The notes under the pieces are model-generated. The model saw only the letters and a program-made list of their open reading frames with translations. It was not told the DNA's origin and made no database searches. Positions 7,313 to 13,984 of a DNA stretch of 64,000 bases are shown piece after piece. The position numbers and the translations under genes are program-made. Position 1 is the first letter of the stretch. The number at the start of each line of letters is the position of its first letter. The DNA is from a virus: positions 62,001 to 126,000 of the IMG/VR virus record IMGVR_UViG_3300046744_000223; one strand, given 5' to 3'.

Positions 7313-7721
7313 TTAATGATTCAGTAACTGATTTGTTTGTTGTGTTAATTTTAATATCAGAGTCGTTGAATTCAAAATCAGACGCAAAGTAATCTTCACG
7401 ACCCCTCGTTTCAGTTGTATGTACGTAATAGTAATTAATATCTAAATCCCTTAGCTCATCACGTATATCATTGTAAGGAGCAACAACTGATACGAATACA
7501 TCGTACCCTTTGTATTCTAAGAATCTTGCTATATTATTAACATTACGTAAGTTATTCAACCTACCTTCTTTTGAGTAATCTTTATTATTAAAGATAGTTC
7601 TCATTTCATCACCATCAATATGTATGTGTTTCTTAAACTCCAATTGAGGTGAGTTACTTATCATAGCTTTAGCCAGTGTGGTCTTACCACTCCCTGGCTG
7701 TCCATAAAACCAATGTATCAT
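7287..7721 (-). CDS. APS-kinase-like P-loop kinase
   Basis: A 144-residue kinase. The P-loop GQPGSGKTT is at residues 7-15. IDGDEMR near 37 and YSKEGRLNNLRN near 50-61, followed by VSVVAPYNDIRDELR near 78-92, reproduce the order of signatures in adenylylsulfate kinases, which make PAPS, the donor for sulfotransferases. It is somewhat shorter than the roughly 180-200 residues of CysC, so activity on another phosphoryl acceptor is possible. A sulfotransferase-like gene lies at 32573-33220, which supports the PAPS reading. Confidence 0.75.
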   Translation of the reverse strand: MIHWFYGQPGSGKTTLAKAMISNSPQLEFKKHIHIDGDEMRTIFNNKDYSKEGRLNNLRNVNNIARFLEYKGYDVFVSVVAPYNDIRDELRDLDINYYYVHTTETRGREDYFASDFEFNDSDIKINTTNKSVTESLNEVFTIHR

Positions 7722-7728
7722 ATTCTTA

Positions 7729-8013
7729 TTAAAGTGGTGGTCCTAATAACCACTCTTTTATTTCTTCTCTTGCTGAGTTATCTATTTGGTCTTCCCAAGC
7801 ATCACTCCATTCTTTGTGTAAGTAATCTCTATGATGTGATAACAAGTCATCACCCCTATCAGTGTATGCAATTATACCCTTCAATACAGCGTATGACTTC
7901 TTCTTCTCAGTTACATCCCAATCAGTATTTTCTATAAGAGTATACATCATCAGAATTATATCAGATACGTCTTTCTTATTCCAAAGTTTAGATATGTGTT
8001 CTTGCTTGTTCAT
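7729..8013 (-). CDS. Unknown helical protein next to the tRNA cluster
   Basis: A 94-residue, mostly helical protein starting MNKQEHISKLWNKKDV. The frame is open upstream to 8067, but that part runs through tRNA-Gly(GCC), so the first ATG after the tRNA is the real start. The product has a Trp-rich C-terminal half (EWSDAWEDQ, EWLLGPPL). No family recognised. It is separated from the APS-kinase-like gene by seven bases. Confidence 0.6.
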   Translation of the reverse strand: MNKQEHISKLWNKKDVSDIILMMYTLIENTDWDVTEKKKSYAVLKGIIAYTDRGDDLLSHHRDYLHKEWSDAWEDQIDNSAREEIKEWLLGPPL

Positions 8014-8025
8014 TAAGAATCTTAG

Positions 8026-8098
8026 AGCGAAAGACGAGATTCGAACTCGCGACCCCCACCTTGGCAAGGTGATGCTCTACCAGCTGAGCTACTTTCGC
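8026..8098 (-). tRNA. tRNA-Gly(GCC)
   Basis: A complete 73-nt cloverleaf: acceptor GCGAAAG/CTTTCGC, TA at 8-9, D arm AGCTC, anticodon loop TTGCCAA giving GCC, T loop TTCGAAT, discriminator T. No encoded CCA. Normal in all conserved positions, which makes the neighbouring aberrant tRNA-like elements stand out. Confidence 0.95.
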
Positions 8099-8104
8099 TT
8101 ATTG

Positions 8105-8176
8105 AGCGGAAGGGTGGCTCCGCCCCACCATCTTTGAACTGGATGTTCAACGAGTTTCTCTTAACTCCTCTTCCGC
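8105..8176 (-). ncRNA. Glycine-tRNA-like cloverleaf RNA A (non-canonical loops)
   Basis: The 72 nt fold exactly into tRNA geometry: acceptor GCGGAAG/CTTCCGC (7 bp), 2 nt, D-type stem GAGT/ACTC with an 8-nt loop, 1 nt, anticodon-type stem TTGAA/TTCAA with loop CATCCAG, 4-nt variable loop, T-type stem GGTGG/CCACC with a 7-nt loop, discriminator T. Positions 34-36 read TCC (Gly), and G1-C72, C2-G71, C35, C36 and U73 are the usual glycine identity elements. But U33 is A, the D loop lacks GG, and the T loop is GGCGGAG instead of TTCGAAT. It is probably not a translating tRNA. Six bases separate it from tRNA-Gly(GCC). Confidence 0.7.
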
Positions 8177-8181
8177 ATTAT

Positions 8182-8241
8182 AGAGAATGATAACCCGTAG
8201 CTTAAATTGAGCGGCCTTATCCCAATCTTTAACCATTCTCT
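8182..8241 (-). ncRNA. Possible structured RNA between the two cloverleaf elements
   Basis: A 60-nt interval closed by a perfect 8-bp stem (AGAGAATG / CATTCTCT). Inside, GATAA/TTATC and CCG/CGG can pair around a TA-rich loop. It fills almost the whole gap between the two glycine-tRNA-like elements. It is not a tRNA: it is too short and has no T arm. It may be a processed spacer RNA or a third small RNA. Confidence 0.4.
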
Positions 8242-8244
8242 TTG

Positions 8245-8316
8245 AGCGGGAGGTTGGTACTGCCCCAACACCTTCTATCTGGATGATAGACGACTTTCTT
8301 TTAAGTCTTCTCCCGC
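8245..8316 (-). ncRNA. Glycine-tRNA-like cloverleaf RNA B (non-canonical loops)
   Basis: A second 72-nt cloverleaf with the same dimensions as RNA A: acceptor GCGGGAG/CTCCCGC, D-type stem GACT/AGTC, anticodon-type stem TCTAT/ATAGA with the identical loop CATCCAG, T-type stem GTTGG/CCAAC with loop GGCAGTA, discriminator T. All four stems differ from RNA A yet remain fully paired, which is covariation evidence for a maintained structure. The same key tRNA bases are missing (U33, D-loop GG, TTC in the T loop), while glycine identity elements are kept. Confidence 0.7.
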
Positions 8317-8389
8317 GTTATTGTTTATACAATATACAACAATTTTTTGAATAAAACAAATAAAATATAAAATACTTGACTGCGAATTG

Positions 8390-8474
8390 CGGAAGATATA
8401 GGATTCGAACCTATGGTACATTGCTGTACGCTGGTTTTCAAGACCAGTGCATTCGACCACTCTGCCAATCTTCC
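8390..8474 (-). tRNA. tRNA-Ser(UGA)
   Basis: An 85-nt class II tRNA: acceptor GGAAGAT/ATCTTCC, long variable arm GTACAGCAATGTAC, anticodon loop CTTGAAA giving TGA, T loop TTCGAAT, discriminator G. No encoded CCA. Confidence 0.95.
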
Positions 8475-8483
8475 TAACGGATA

Positions 8484-8741
8484 TTATCCCTTTAATACTT
8501 GTTTGTCGTTATCATCAAACTCACCATACTCTTGGCCAAAGTTATCACGTAGTGTAGATAGTTTATCAGTAGCATCAGTCAATTGTGATACTAACAAATC
8601 AATCTCTTCAGTATGTTGTGGGTGTTCTCCGATAGCTACCGGATTTTCAAAGTAGATAGAGATACGTGCTCTTGAATCCATAATCTCTGCCGTGTACTTT
8701 GATTCCAATGCTTGGAATAATCTTCTTGAAATTTTACTCAT
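8484..8741 (-). CDS. Conserved-looking phage protein of unknown function
   Basis: An 85-residue helical protein starting MSKISRRLFQALESKYTAEI, with GEHPQHTEEIDLLV in the middle and an acidic end. The pattern (SRRLFQALESKY, IGEHP) is reminiscent of small conserved proteins in marine T4-like phages, but I cannot name a function. It lies inside the tRNA cluster, with tRNA-Ser ten bases downstream and tRNA-Gln upstream. Confidence 0.7.
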   Translation of the reverse strand: MSKISRRLFQALESKYTAEIMDSRARISIYFENPVAIGEHPQHTEEIDLLVSQLTDATDKLSTLRDNFGQEYGEFDDNDKQVLKG

Positions 8742-8795
8742 AACGTTTCTTTTTTAATCTTATATAAATAGTCTACCCAATTTTAGTAAACTTAG

Positions 8796-8866
8796 TTATC
8801 CGACAAGGACTCGAACCTTGAATGTCTGTACCAAAAACAGAAGTGTTGCCATTACACCATCGGACA
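8796..8866 (-). tRNA. tRNA-Gln(UUG)
   Basis: 71 nt. Acceptor TGTCCGA/TCGGATA with the T1-A72 typical of glutamine tRNAs, anticodon loop TTTTGGT giving TTG, T loop TTCGAGT, discriminator A. No encoded CCA. Confidence 0.93.
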
Positions 8867-8870
8867 ATTG

Positions 8871-8942
8871 TACTCGGTAGGGGAATCGAACCCCTCTTTT
8901 ATGGATGAAAACCATAGGTCCTAACCGATAGACGAACCGAGC
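8871..8942 (-). tRNA. tRNA-Glu(UUC)
   Basis: 72 nt. Acceptor GCTCGGT/ACCGAGT, D region TCGTCTATCGGTTAGGA as in bacterial tRNA-Glu, anticodon loop TTTTCAT giving TTC, T loop TTCGATT, discriminator A. Four bases from tRNA-Gln. Confidence 0.93.
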
Positions 8943-8947
8943 AAATA

Positions 8948-9031
8948 AGAGTAGTCGTTAGGATACGGAGTCCTATTAATAGTAACTTACATTTACCCCT
9001 GCAGAGGTGTACTAAACTTTTTACCCACTCT
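8948..9031 (-). ncRNA. Possible structured RNA between tRNA-Glu and tRNA-Arg
   Basis: 84 nt closed by AGAGTGG/CTACTCT (7 bp including one G-U). Internal hairpins are ACCTC/GGGGT with loop TGCA and TAGGA/TCCTA with a 7-nt loop. It spans the gap from tRNA-Arg to tRNA-Glu almost exactly. It has no tRNA T loop, and the last hairpin is not stacked on the closing stem, so it is not a standard tRNA. Its closing stem and first bases resemble those of the 8182-8241 element. Confidence 0.4.
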
Positions 9032-9034
9032 ATG

Positions 9035-9108
9035 TGAACCCGACAGGATTCGAACCTGTGACCGTCTGCTTAGAAGGCAGATGCTCTATCCAACTGAGCT
9101 ACGAGTCC
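9035..9108 (-). tRNA. tRNA-Arg(UCU)
   Basis: 74 nt. Acceptor GGACTCG/CGGGTTC, D region with GTTGGATAGAGC, anticodon loop CTTCTAA giving TCT, T loop TTCGAAT, discriminator A. Decodes AGA, a frequent codon in AT-rich phage genes. Confidence 0.94.
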
Positions 9109-9115
9109 CCTTTAA

Positions 9116-9490
9116 TTAATATTCGTATTCTCCATGGGCCAATGCTTGAAATCCACCGGTCTTTGTCCACTCTTCATTTGGTACACCTACTTGTAGTGAT
9201 TCATCACACCCCTTAGTACGAGAATCGAAGAACTCATTCTCAACATAAGCCTCTTCCATACATAATTCATAGACCGCATCCTCACCATAGGCTTCAATGT
9301 TGGTTTTGTTATCATAGAATTCGTACTCATTCCACACTTCGTTTTGTAGATAGTTTACCAATTCTTGCTCTGAATCACCTTCATATGGTGGTTCACATTT
9401 TCTTAACGCTTCTACGTTAACTTCAATAGGTTCACTTGCAGATGAGATTGTCCAAGTCTCTACTTTACGGACATAAATCTTTTCAGACAT
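9116..9490 (-). CDS. Unknown acidic protein
   Basis: A 124-residue, very acidic protein with several aromatic residues (NEVWNEYEFYD, GEYEY end). No signal peptide, membrane segment or known motif. Three bases separate it from the next upstream gene. The composition resembles the many acidic unknown proteins in this genome, for example at 25145-25342. Confidence 0.65.
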   Translation of the reverse strand: MSEKIYVRKVETWTISSASEPIEVNVEALRKCEPPYEGDSEQELVNYLQNEVWNEYEFYDNKTNIEAYGEDAVYELCMEEAYVENEFFDSRTKGCDESLQVGVPNEEWTKTGGFQALAHGEYEY

Positions 9491-9493
9491 AAC

Positions 9494-9811
9494 TTAATAT
9501 TTAGATATTTGATTTTCTATTTCATGCACCAACCCACTATTACTAATATGTGGTATCACTTTTTCCAAAAGTTCTTTCATAAAATCTTTAGATTTCTTTT
9601 TTGAAATTTGTTGATTAGTATGTTCTACTTGATACAAGTGATATGCCATCTCATCAATTGACTTTAACTTGTTGTAGTACTTATCCAATCGTTGGTCTAA
9701 CTTACGACTACGACTCAAATCAGTTACAGTTGGTATTGCTTTATGTAGTTCATCAATACGACCTTTGAGGTATTGAATCTCTAATAGTTTGTGTAGTTCT
9801 TGTTCATTCAT
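9494..9811 (-). CDS. Unknown coiled-coil protein
   Basis: A 105-residue, highly helical protein rich in Lys, Glu and Leu. Residues about 1-60 look like a continuous coiled coil (MNEQELHKLLEIQYLKGRIDEL...), then a basic KKKSKD patch and a second helical part. No family recognised. It lies directly downstream of the GT25 gene with a three-base gap. Confidence 0.65.
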   Translation of the reverse strand: MNEQELHKLLEIQYLKGRIDELHKAIPTVTDLSRSRKLDQRLDKYYNKLKSIDEMAYHLYQVEHTNQQISKKKSKDFMKELLEKVIPHISNSGLVHEIENQISKY

Positions 9812-9814
9812 AAT

Positions 9815-10570
9815 TTAATAATCTATACCTTCAATTGGTTCGGTTAATGAGTTGCCGGCTGATTCAAATCGAGTTTGACCAACTAAACTCACCTTGTGTG
9901 CGATAGCGTTCATATTACGTTTAAACATAGTACGCATATCTTGTCTTGGGTGATAGGTGTATGTAGATGGTAAGAATTCATCTGATACTATTATATTATT
10001 TTTTAATGTATCTAAATTATATTCTATAATCTTACGTAGTCCTTCACGTGTAATTACATATGAATGTGTGTTATATGAATAACCAGGACTTACCCAATTG
10101 GCCAACCCCACATTACTATCACTAACCCCATCCATATTAGGTACTAACGTTCTTGATAAGAAAGCTAAATCCCAATCATAGTCTTGGAGTTCATCAAATG
10201 ATTCCCATGGAAACTCCGTAATGGGTTCGAAGTCATCTTCTAATATCAGTATAGTTTCATGTCCGTTCTTATATGCATCTTCCCATACTCTTATATGAGA
10301 ACACATACCACCAGCTTCACCAACAGTAACATTTCTATTGTAAAATAAATTACCATTTGATTCAGAATTAGCAACCCAATCTTTATAGAAACTCACACCA
10401 TGACTATCTCTAAGTTCATCGGTAGATAATTCTTCACGACCATTTACACCATCAATTATATGGTACGTTGTGTGATTAGGTAAGGATAACGCGTTCAATC
10501 TTTTTAAGATACTATTATAATTATCAGCGGATTGGTCAATTGTAATTATATAGACTTTATCTATCGTCAT
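9815..10570 (-). CDS. Glycosyltransferase family 25 (LPS-type)
   Basis: A 251-residue protein. It starts with VYIITIDQSADNYNSI (nucleotide-sugar binding strand), has EAGGMCSHIRVWEDAY near residue 95 and the catalytic-type LILEDDFEPI near residue 110. This order defines the GT25 family, which adds galactose or similar sugars to lipopolysaccharide. The open frame reaches 10606, but I start at 10570: this ATG comes one base after the stop of the small gene 10572-10733. It is far from the main glycan operon, so it may be expressed at a different time. Confidence 0.85.
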   Translation of the reverse strand: MTIDKVYIITIDQSADNYNSILKRLNALSLPNHTTYHIIDGVNGREELSTDELRDSHGVSFYKDWVANSESNGNLFYNRNVTVGEAGGMCSHIRVWEDAYKNGHETILILEDDFEPITEFPWESFDELQDYDWDLAFLSRTLVPNMDGVSDSNVGLANWVSPGYSYNTHSYVITREGLRKIIEYNLDTLKNNIIVSDEFLPSTYTYHPRQDMRTMFKRNMNAIAHKVSLVGQTRFESAGNSLTEPIEGIDY

Positions 10571-10571
10571 A

Positions 10572-10733
10572 CTATCCACACTTTTTAACTGAGTACAATT
10601 TATCAAAAACCTCTAATTCCAATAACTTACCTTTGGCAAATAAACTTCGTGCTTCTTCTAATGAGGATGCGTCACACGTATAAATTGATTCTTTAGTCGA
10701 ATCGTTAATTGAATAAAATGAATACTTACTCAT
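10572..10733 (-). CDS. Small unknown protein
   Basis: A 53-residue frame, MSKYSFYSINDSTKESIYT..., with a short beta-rich beginning and a helical middle (SLEEARSLFAKG). Its stop is one base from the GT25 start and its start is just after the stop of the next gene, so it fits neatly between two real genes. Unknown function. Confidence 0.6.
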   Translation of the reverse strand: MSKYSFYSINDSTKESIYTCDASSLEEARSLFAKGKLLELEVFDKLYSVKKCG

Positions 10734-10734
10734 A

Positions 10735-11064
10735 TTAGTTTTTCTTTTTAAGTTCAGTTATTAAATCAATGACAAAATCACCAGCATATGTTTTACCACC
10801 AACGTTCCAATCAGAGTTCATAGTAGTAGTGTATTCGGTATCATACGTCTTCCAATCGTAGATAGTAAATATTTCACCATCTGAGGTACGTTGGAATACC
10901 CATTCTTTTTGAATCTTACCATCACCACTTTCGTTTGAGAATGTTGGGTCACCAAAGGTGGCAACGAGTTGTTTGTAGTTCCAACCAATTAATCGGTCCT
11001 TTAGAGAAGTGTTACCAACTAATTTAAGTGCTGATTTTTCATTTGTGATTTTATTATATTTCAT
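10735..11064 (-). CDS. Unknown protein
   Basis: A 109-residue protein with a mixed alpha/beta pattern: WNYKQLVATFGDPTF, then KEWVFQRTSDGEIFTIYDWKT. The strand pattern with a WKT ending is seen in several small Bacteroidetes phage proteins, but I cannot assign a function. It has its own promoter with a degenerate TTAACA repeat and a leader GGAGAAATATG containing a possible ribosome-binding site. Confidence 0.65.
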   Translation of the reverse strand: MKYNKITNEKSALKLVGNTSLKDRLIGWNYKQLVATFGDPTFSNESGDGKIQKEWVFQRTSDGEIFTIYDWKTYDTEYTTTMNSDWNVGGKTYAGDFVIDLITELKKKN

Positions 11065-11086
11065 ATTTCTCCAATGTTTATCCCTA

Positions 11087-11141
11087 CCAATATACGAATA
11101 ATATTTTAAACTGCAAAATTAGATTGTTACTAAATTGTTAA
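11087..11141 (-). promoter_or_regulatory. Promoter with TTAACA/GTAACA repeat, before the gene at 11064
   Basis: TTTTG, 19-nt spacer, TATATTGG. Upstream GTAACA and TTAACA are 11 nt apart (11125-11130, 11136-11141). A slightly divergent member of the class. Confidence 0.7.
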
Positions 11142-11677
11142 AGTTTTATAGCGTACCAATTACGTTCATCAATCTCCACGTGATACCCATTGACTTTTAA
11201 TAACTCCATTATATCAGCTTCCCATCCATTTAAAACAAGATGTTCGGATTCAAACTTTATGTATTTAGGTTTACATCGGTGCCATGGGAACATACGTAGT
11301 ACTTCACCATCATAACCCTCAGTATCTATTTTTAGATAATCAATTTCATCAATATTGGTTAATTTAAACAATGTATCAAAGCACATGGTTCTAACCTCAA
11401 TCGGTATAGTAAGATTTACATTAGAGTTTTCGAGTAAGGTACTCATACCTTTGAAGTCTGAATCTTTTTCTATAACCTCATCGCTAGCCATATACATAGT
11501 AGCCAACCCATCAGTTGGGTATATTGCTGCATTTACATAGTGTATGTTTTCTTCGAACTTTATATTGTTAAAGTATTTTGGTATAGGTTCCATGACCACA
11601 CCATGCCAACCATGGAACGACATATATGATAGTGTATCAAAATCACATGAACCTATTTCTAAAAAAGTCTTAGTCAT
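11138..11677 (-). CDS. FkbM-family methyltransferase
   Basis: A 179-residue protein with FLEIGSCDFDT (SAM-binding motif I) near the N-terminus, MEPIPKYFNNI (acidic end of strand 2), and IDYLKIDTEGYDGEVLRMF near residue 115, the hallmark of the FkbM family. These enzymes O-methylate sugars or small molecules and are common in surface-polysaccharide loci. Its N-terminus overlaps the small membrane protein gene upstream by eight bases. The substrate is unknown. Confidence 0.85.
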   Translation of the reverse strand: MTKTFLEIGSCDFDTLSYMSFHGWHGVVMEPIPKYFNNIKFEENIHYVNAAIYPTDGLATMYMASDEVIEKDSDFKGMSTLLENSNVNLTIPIEVRTMCFDTLFKLTNIDEIDYLKIDTEGYDGEVLRMFPWHRCKPKYIKFESEHLVLNGWEADIMELLKVNGYHVEIDERNWYAIKL

Positions 11678-11876
11678 CTTTTTTCGTAAATGATTTTATA
11701 AAATTATACCAGAATATGGTAGAGTAAACTGGCCAACCACAAAGTATAACCACTCGTTCAAGATTGCTCAAACCAACTGTACCTCGTATCTCAGATACTT
11801 TATTGGTAAAGAAATCAATTATAGCTAAATTGATAACACCAACTATGACATACCATTTTAATAAACTAAGAAACAT
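11670..11876 (-). CDS. Small membrane protein
   Basis: From the ATG at 11876 (MFLSLLKWYVIVGVIN) it encodes 68 residues with a hydrophobic N-terminal segment (residues 2-20) and a second one near residues 40-58, ending in KKDD. An upstream ATG at 11915 lies inside the neighbouring gene, so the later start is preferred. Probably an inner-membrane protein; no family recognised. Confidence 0.55.
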   Translation of the reverse strand: MFLSLLKWYVIVGVINLAIIDFFTNKVSEIRGTVGLSNLERVVILCGWPVYSTIFWYNFIKSFTKKDD

Positions 11877-12180
11877 ATGTACTATTGTATATAGACTCCC
11901 AATTCTCTTTTTCAATTATATCAACCTGCTCCCATTCGGAATCCCAATCAATTCCAAATATGTTAGATTGTTGTTGGTGTTCAGTGAACTCATTTAAGTA
12001 ATTCGTATTATTGTACCATTCACGTAACACTTCCTCAAGACTACCATAATCATCTACTACCTCATCTACATTATTATATCCATAGTCCATATAATACGAC
12101 ATAAGTTGTGACTCGGTTGGTCTTATAAGTTCAGCTTTACGAACTTTAACAACAGCATAGTATTTCTTTTCGCTAGTCAT
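11866..12180 (-). CDS. Unknown acidic protein
   Basis: A 104-residue protein: a short basic beta strand (KKYYAVVKVRKAEL) followed by acidic helices containing several Trp and Tyr. No recognised domain. Overlaps genes at both ends by several bases, indicating an operon. Confidence 0.6.
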   Translation of the reverse strand: MTSEKKYYAVVKVRKAELIRPTESQLMSYYMDYGYNNVDEVVDDYGSLEEVLREWYNNTNYLNEFTEHQQQSNIFGIDWDSEWEQVDIIEKENWESIYNSTYVS

Positions 12181-12376
12181 GAGTTATTTCTTTATTCAGT
12201 ATCTCTTCTTGCCAAGGTTGTAGTTTAGGTAATTCAGCTGAGTTCGTTGGTGTATCAACCCATCCGTTTTCTTCCAACAACACTTCGGCTATAATTTCTT
12301 GATTTTCATCATCTACTATAAACAAGTCAATGTTATCTCTATCCAATAGAGACTTTCTATAACCAAATTCTTCCAT
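12173..12376 (-). CDS. Small unknown protein
   Basis: A 67-residue acidic protein (MEEFGYRKSLLDRDNIDLF...) with a proline-rich middle and a HD ending. The last codons overlap the next gene by eight bases. No family recognised. Confidence 0.6.
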   Translation of the reverse strand: MEEFGYRKSLLDRDNIDLFIVDDENQEIIAEVLLEENGWVDTPTNSAELPKLQPWQEEILNKEITHD

Positions 12377-12386
12377 TTGCTTTTCT

Positions 12387-12482
12387 TTAGTTATTACAAC
12401 TATCTTTATAATCTAAATACATTTGATATCCTCCTATCAAACCAATTGTAATCATCGGGATAAATATTGCGTATTCTAACAT
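12387..12482 (-). CDS. Membrane microprotein
   Basis: A 31-residue frame with one hydrophobic segment (YAIFIPMITIGLIGGY) and a short charged tail. Its ATG follows directly after the stop of the gene at 12484. Single-span microproteins like this recur in the window (29981-30082, 19774-19839). Short length keeps confidence moderate. Confidence 0.5.
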   Translation of the reverse strand: MLEYAIFIPMITIGLIGGYQMYLDYKDSCNN

Positions 12483-12483
12483 C

Positions 12484-12642
12484 TTATTTACAAAATTCTA
12501 AGTATCCTTGATGGTATGCATCAACTCTACTTAATTTATGATTCGCTTCCATTTCCTTTTTAGCCCATTCCATTACCTCATCCCTCATACCATGGGCGTG
12601 GGCCTCGATTAAGATTTCTTCAATTTCTTGTTCGTGTGTCAT
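12484..12642 (-). CDS. Small helical protein
   Basis: A 52-residue, highly charged helical protein: MTHEQEIEEILIEAHAHGMRDEV... The composition is typical of a folded helical hairpin. It sits 11 bases downstream of thyA and may be part of its transcript. No family recognised. Confidence 0.6.
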   Translation of the reverse strand: MTHEQEIEEILIEAHAHGMRDEVMEWAKKEMEANHKLSRVDAYHQGYLEFCK

Positions 12643-12653
12643 ATCTATTTTAC

Positions 12654-13532
12654 TTAATTACTTAATGGAGCTTTAATAGGTGGATGTGATTCATATCCGA
12701 TAACTTCATAATCGAACTCACCATTTAGAATATCTACATTACTCAACTTTAACTTTGGTATACTCATATCATCTCTTTGAATTAAAGTCTTAGCGGCATC
12801 TATATGATTTTTATATAAATGTACATCCCCAAGATTACCAATCAAATCACCTGGCTTGTATCCAGTCTCTTCACATAGTAGTAGGAGTAATGTGCCATAT
12901 GATGCAATGTTGAATGGTAGACCGAGGAATGTATCCACACTTCTCTGATTCCACATCAAGGATAGTTTACCTTCTGATACATAACATTGGAATCCATAAT
13001 GACAAGGTGGAAGAATCACATCATCCAACTCACCTACGTTCCAAGCAGAAACCATATGTCTACGAGAATTAGGATTTGTTTTTAGGTTGTGTATCAACTC
13101 TTTAATTTGGTCTTTACCATTCCAATCTCTCCATTGCTTTCCATAGATAGGACCTAACTCACCCCACTTCATAGCAAATTCATCATCGGTTTTGATTCGT
13201 TCAATAAACTCATCCATAGTATCAGGCCAATTACCTTTATACTCATTAGTTTTACTAATATAGTTTTTGAAAGCATCACCATTCCAAATGTTACATCCGT
13301 TGTCCACCAAGTACTTGATGTTGGTATCTCCTTTTAAGAACCACTTCAATTCAGTCATCATTGTTTTGACTGCCATCTTCTTTGTGGTTAGGAGTGGGAA
13401 TCCATTACACATACAATATCTAATTTGTTCACCAAATATAGATATGGTACCAGTGCCAGTTCTATCATCACGTTCAATACCATCATACATGATATCAACT
13501 AAAAGGTTTTTATAAGTAGTGTCTATACTCAT
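12654..13532 (-). CDS. thyA: Thymidylate synthase
   Basis: A 292-residue ThyA. It carries the folate-dependent catalytic centre PPCHYGFQ with nucleophile Cys177, the dUMP phosphate-binding RRH at 157-159, WNQRSVD in the region that closes over the substrate, and GDVHLYKNH near the C-terminus. Length is a little above the E. coli enzyme (264) because of a short insertion around residues 90-120. It converts dUMP to dTMP for phage DNA synthesis. Its start overlaps the stop of the small gene upstream. ThyA is common in large T4-like phages. Confidence 0.97.
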   Translation of the reverse strand: MSIDTTYKNLLVDIMYDGIERDDRTGTGTISIFGEQIRYCMCNGFPLLTTKKMAVKTMMTELKWFLKGDTNIKYLVDNGCNIWNGDAFKNYISKTNEYKGNWPDTMDEFIERIKTDDEFAMKWGELGPIYGKQWRDWNGKDQIKELIHNLKTNPNSRRHMVSAWNVGELDDVILPPCHYGFQCYVSEGKLSLMWNQRSVDTFLGLPFNIASYGTLLLLLCEETGYKPGDLIGNLGDVHLYKNHIDAAKTLIQRDDMSIPKLKLSNVDILNGEFDYEVIGYESHPPIKAPLSN

Positions 13533-13756
13533 CTCTCTTTGGTGTTAAAGAATTCAGATAAGTCATCATATAAAGATATAATTTTATTATCATTTAGTTC
13601 ACTAACTTTCTTCATTAATGAAGCTCTTAACATCTCTGTTTCTTCCTCTTTCTTAAGCATTGATTCAATCTTCTGCTCAATCATTTGTGGTGTGTCTAAA
13701 TCCATTGGTAGGGTTGCTCTAACCCATTCCAATAGTTCTTGCATTGGTGTTTTCAT
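13529..13756 (-). CDS. Small coiled-coil phage protein
   Basis: A 75-residue helical protein, MKTPMQELLEWVRATLPM..., with a central coiled coil (IEQKIESMLKKEEETEMLR). Short proteins that begin MKT.MQEL.E are frequent in Bacteroidetes phages, function unknown. Its end overlaps the thyA start by four bases. Confidence 0.65.
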   Translation of the reverse strand: MKTPMQELLEWVRATLPMDLDTPQMIEQKIESMLKKEEETEMLRASLMKKVSELNDNKIISLYDDLSEFFNTKER

Positions 13757-13762
13757 CTCTTG

Positions 13763-13984
13763 TTATTCGAAATTTAATCCGTTTTCAAACATAATCTCTC
13801 TGAGTTGGTCTCTTACCTCTTGTAATAGTTTAAGGTCCTCAAAGCTTCTATCATCACTATATTTGAGTTCATTACGAAGGTATTGGTCCATCTCCCAAAG
13901 AGCCGATTGTGCTTTAGTACCATTGACTGCTAAGTCAAAGTCGTGTTGGTCTTCTGGTAAGTTAAACTCTAATGTTGCTTTCAT
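13763..13984 (-). CDS. Conserved small phage protein
   Basis: A 73-residue protein whose start MKATLEFNLPEDQHDFDLA and following ALWEMDQYLRNELKY match a widespread small phage protein family of unknown function. The pattern is a beta strand, then two helices. Overlaps the next upstream gene by four bases. Confidence 0.75.
   Translation of the reverse strand: MKATLEFNLPEDQHDFDLAVNGTKAQSALWEMDQYLRNELKYSDDRSFEDLKLLQEVRDQLREIMFENGLNFE

Noticed and set aside
8014-8067. N-terminal extension of the gene at 7729, giving 18 more residues.
   Set aside because: The extension runs through the 3' half of tRNA-Gly(GCC). The first ATG after the tRNA is the credible start.
8182-8241. Reading the 60-nt element as a tRNA.
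   Set aside because: It has an acceptor-like stem but no D or T arm of correct size and is too short. It is listed as a possible structured RNA instead.
8105-8316. Reading the two cloverleaf RNAs as tRNA-like elements on the plus strand, or as hammerhead-type ribozymes because the plus strand shows CTGGATG.
   Set aside because: Arm spacing fits tRNA only on the minus strand. The ribozyme core CTGANGA...GAAA is not present in the needed order.
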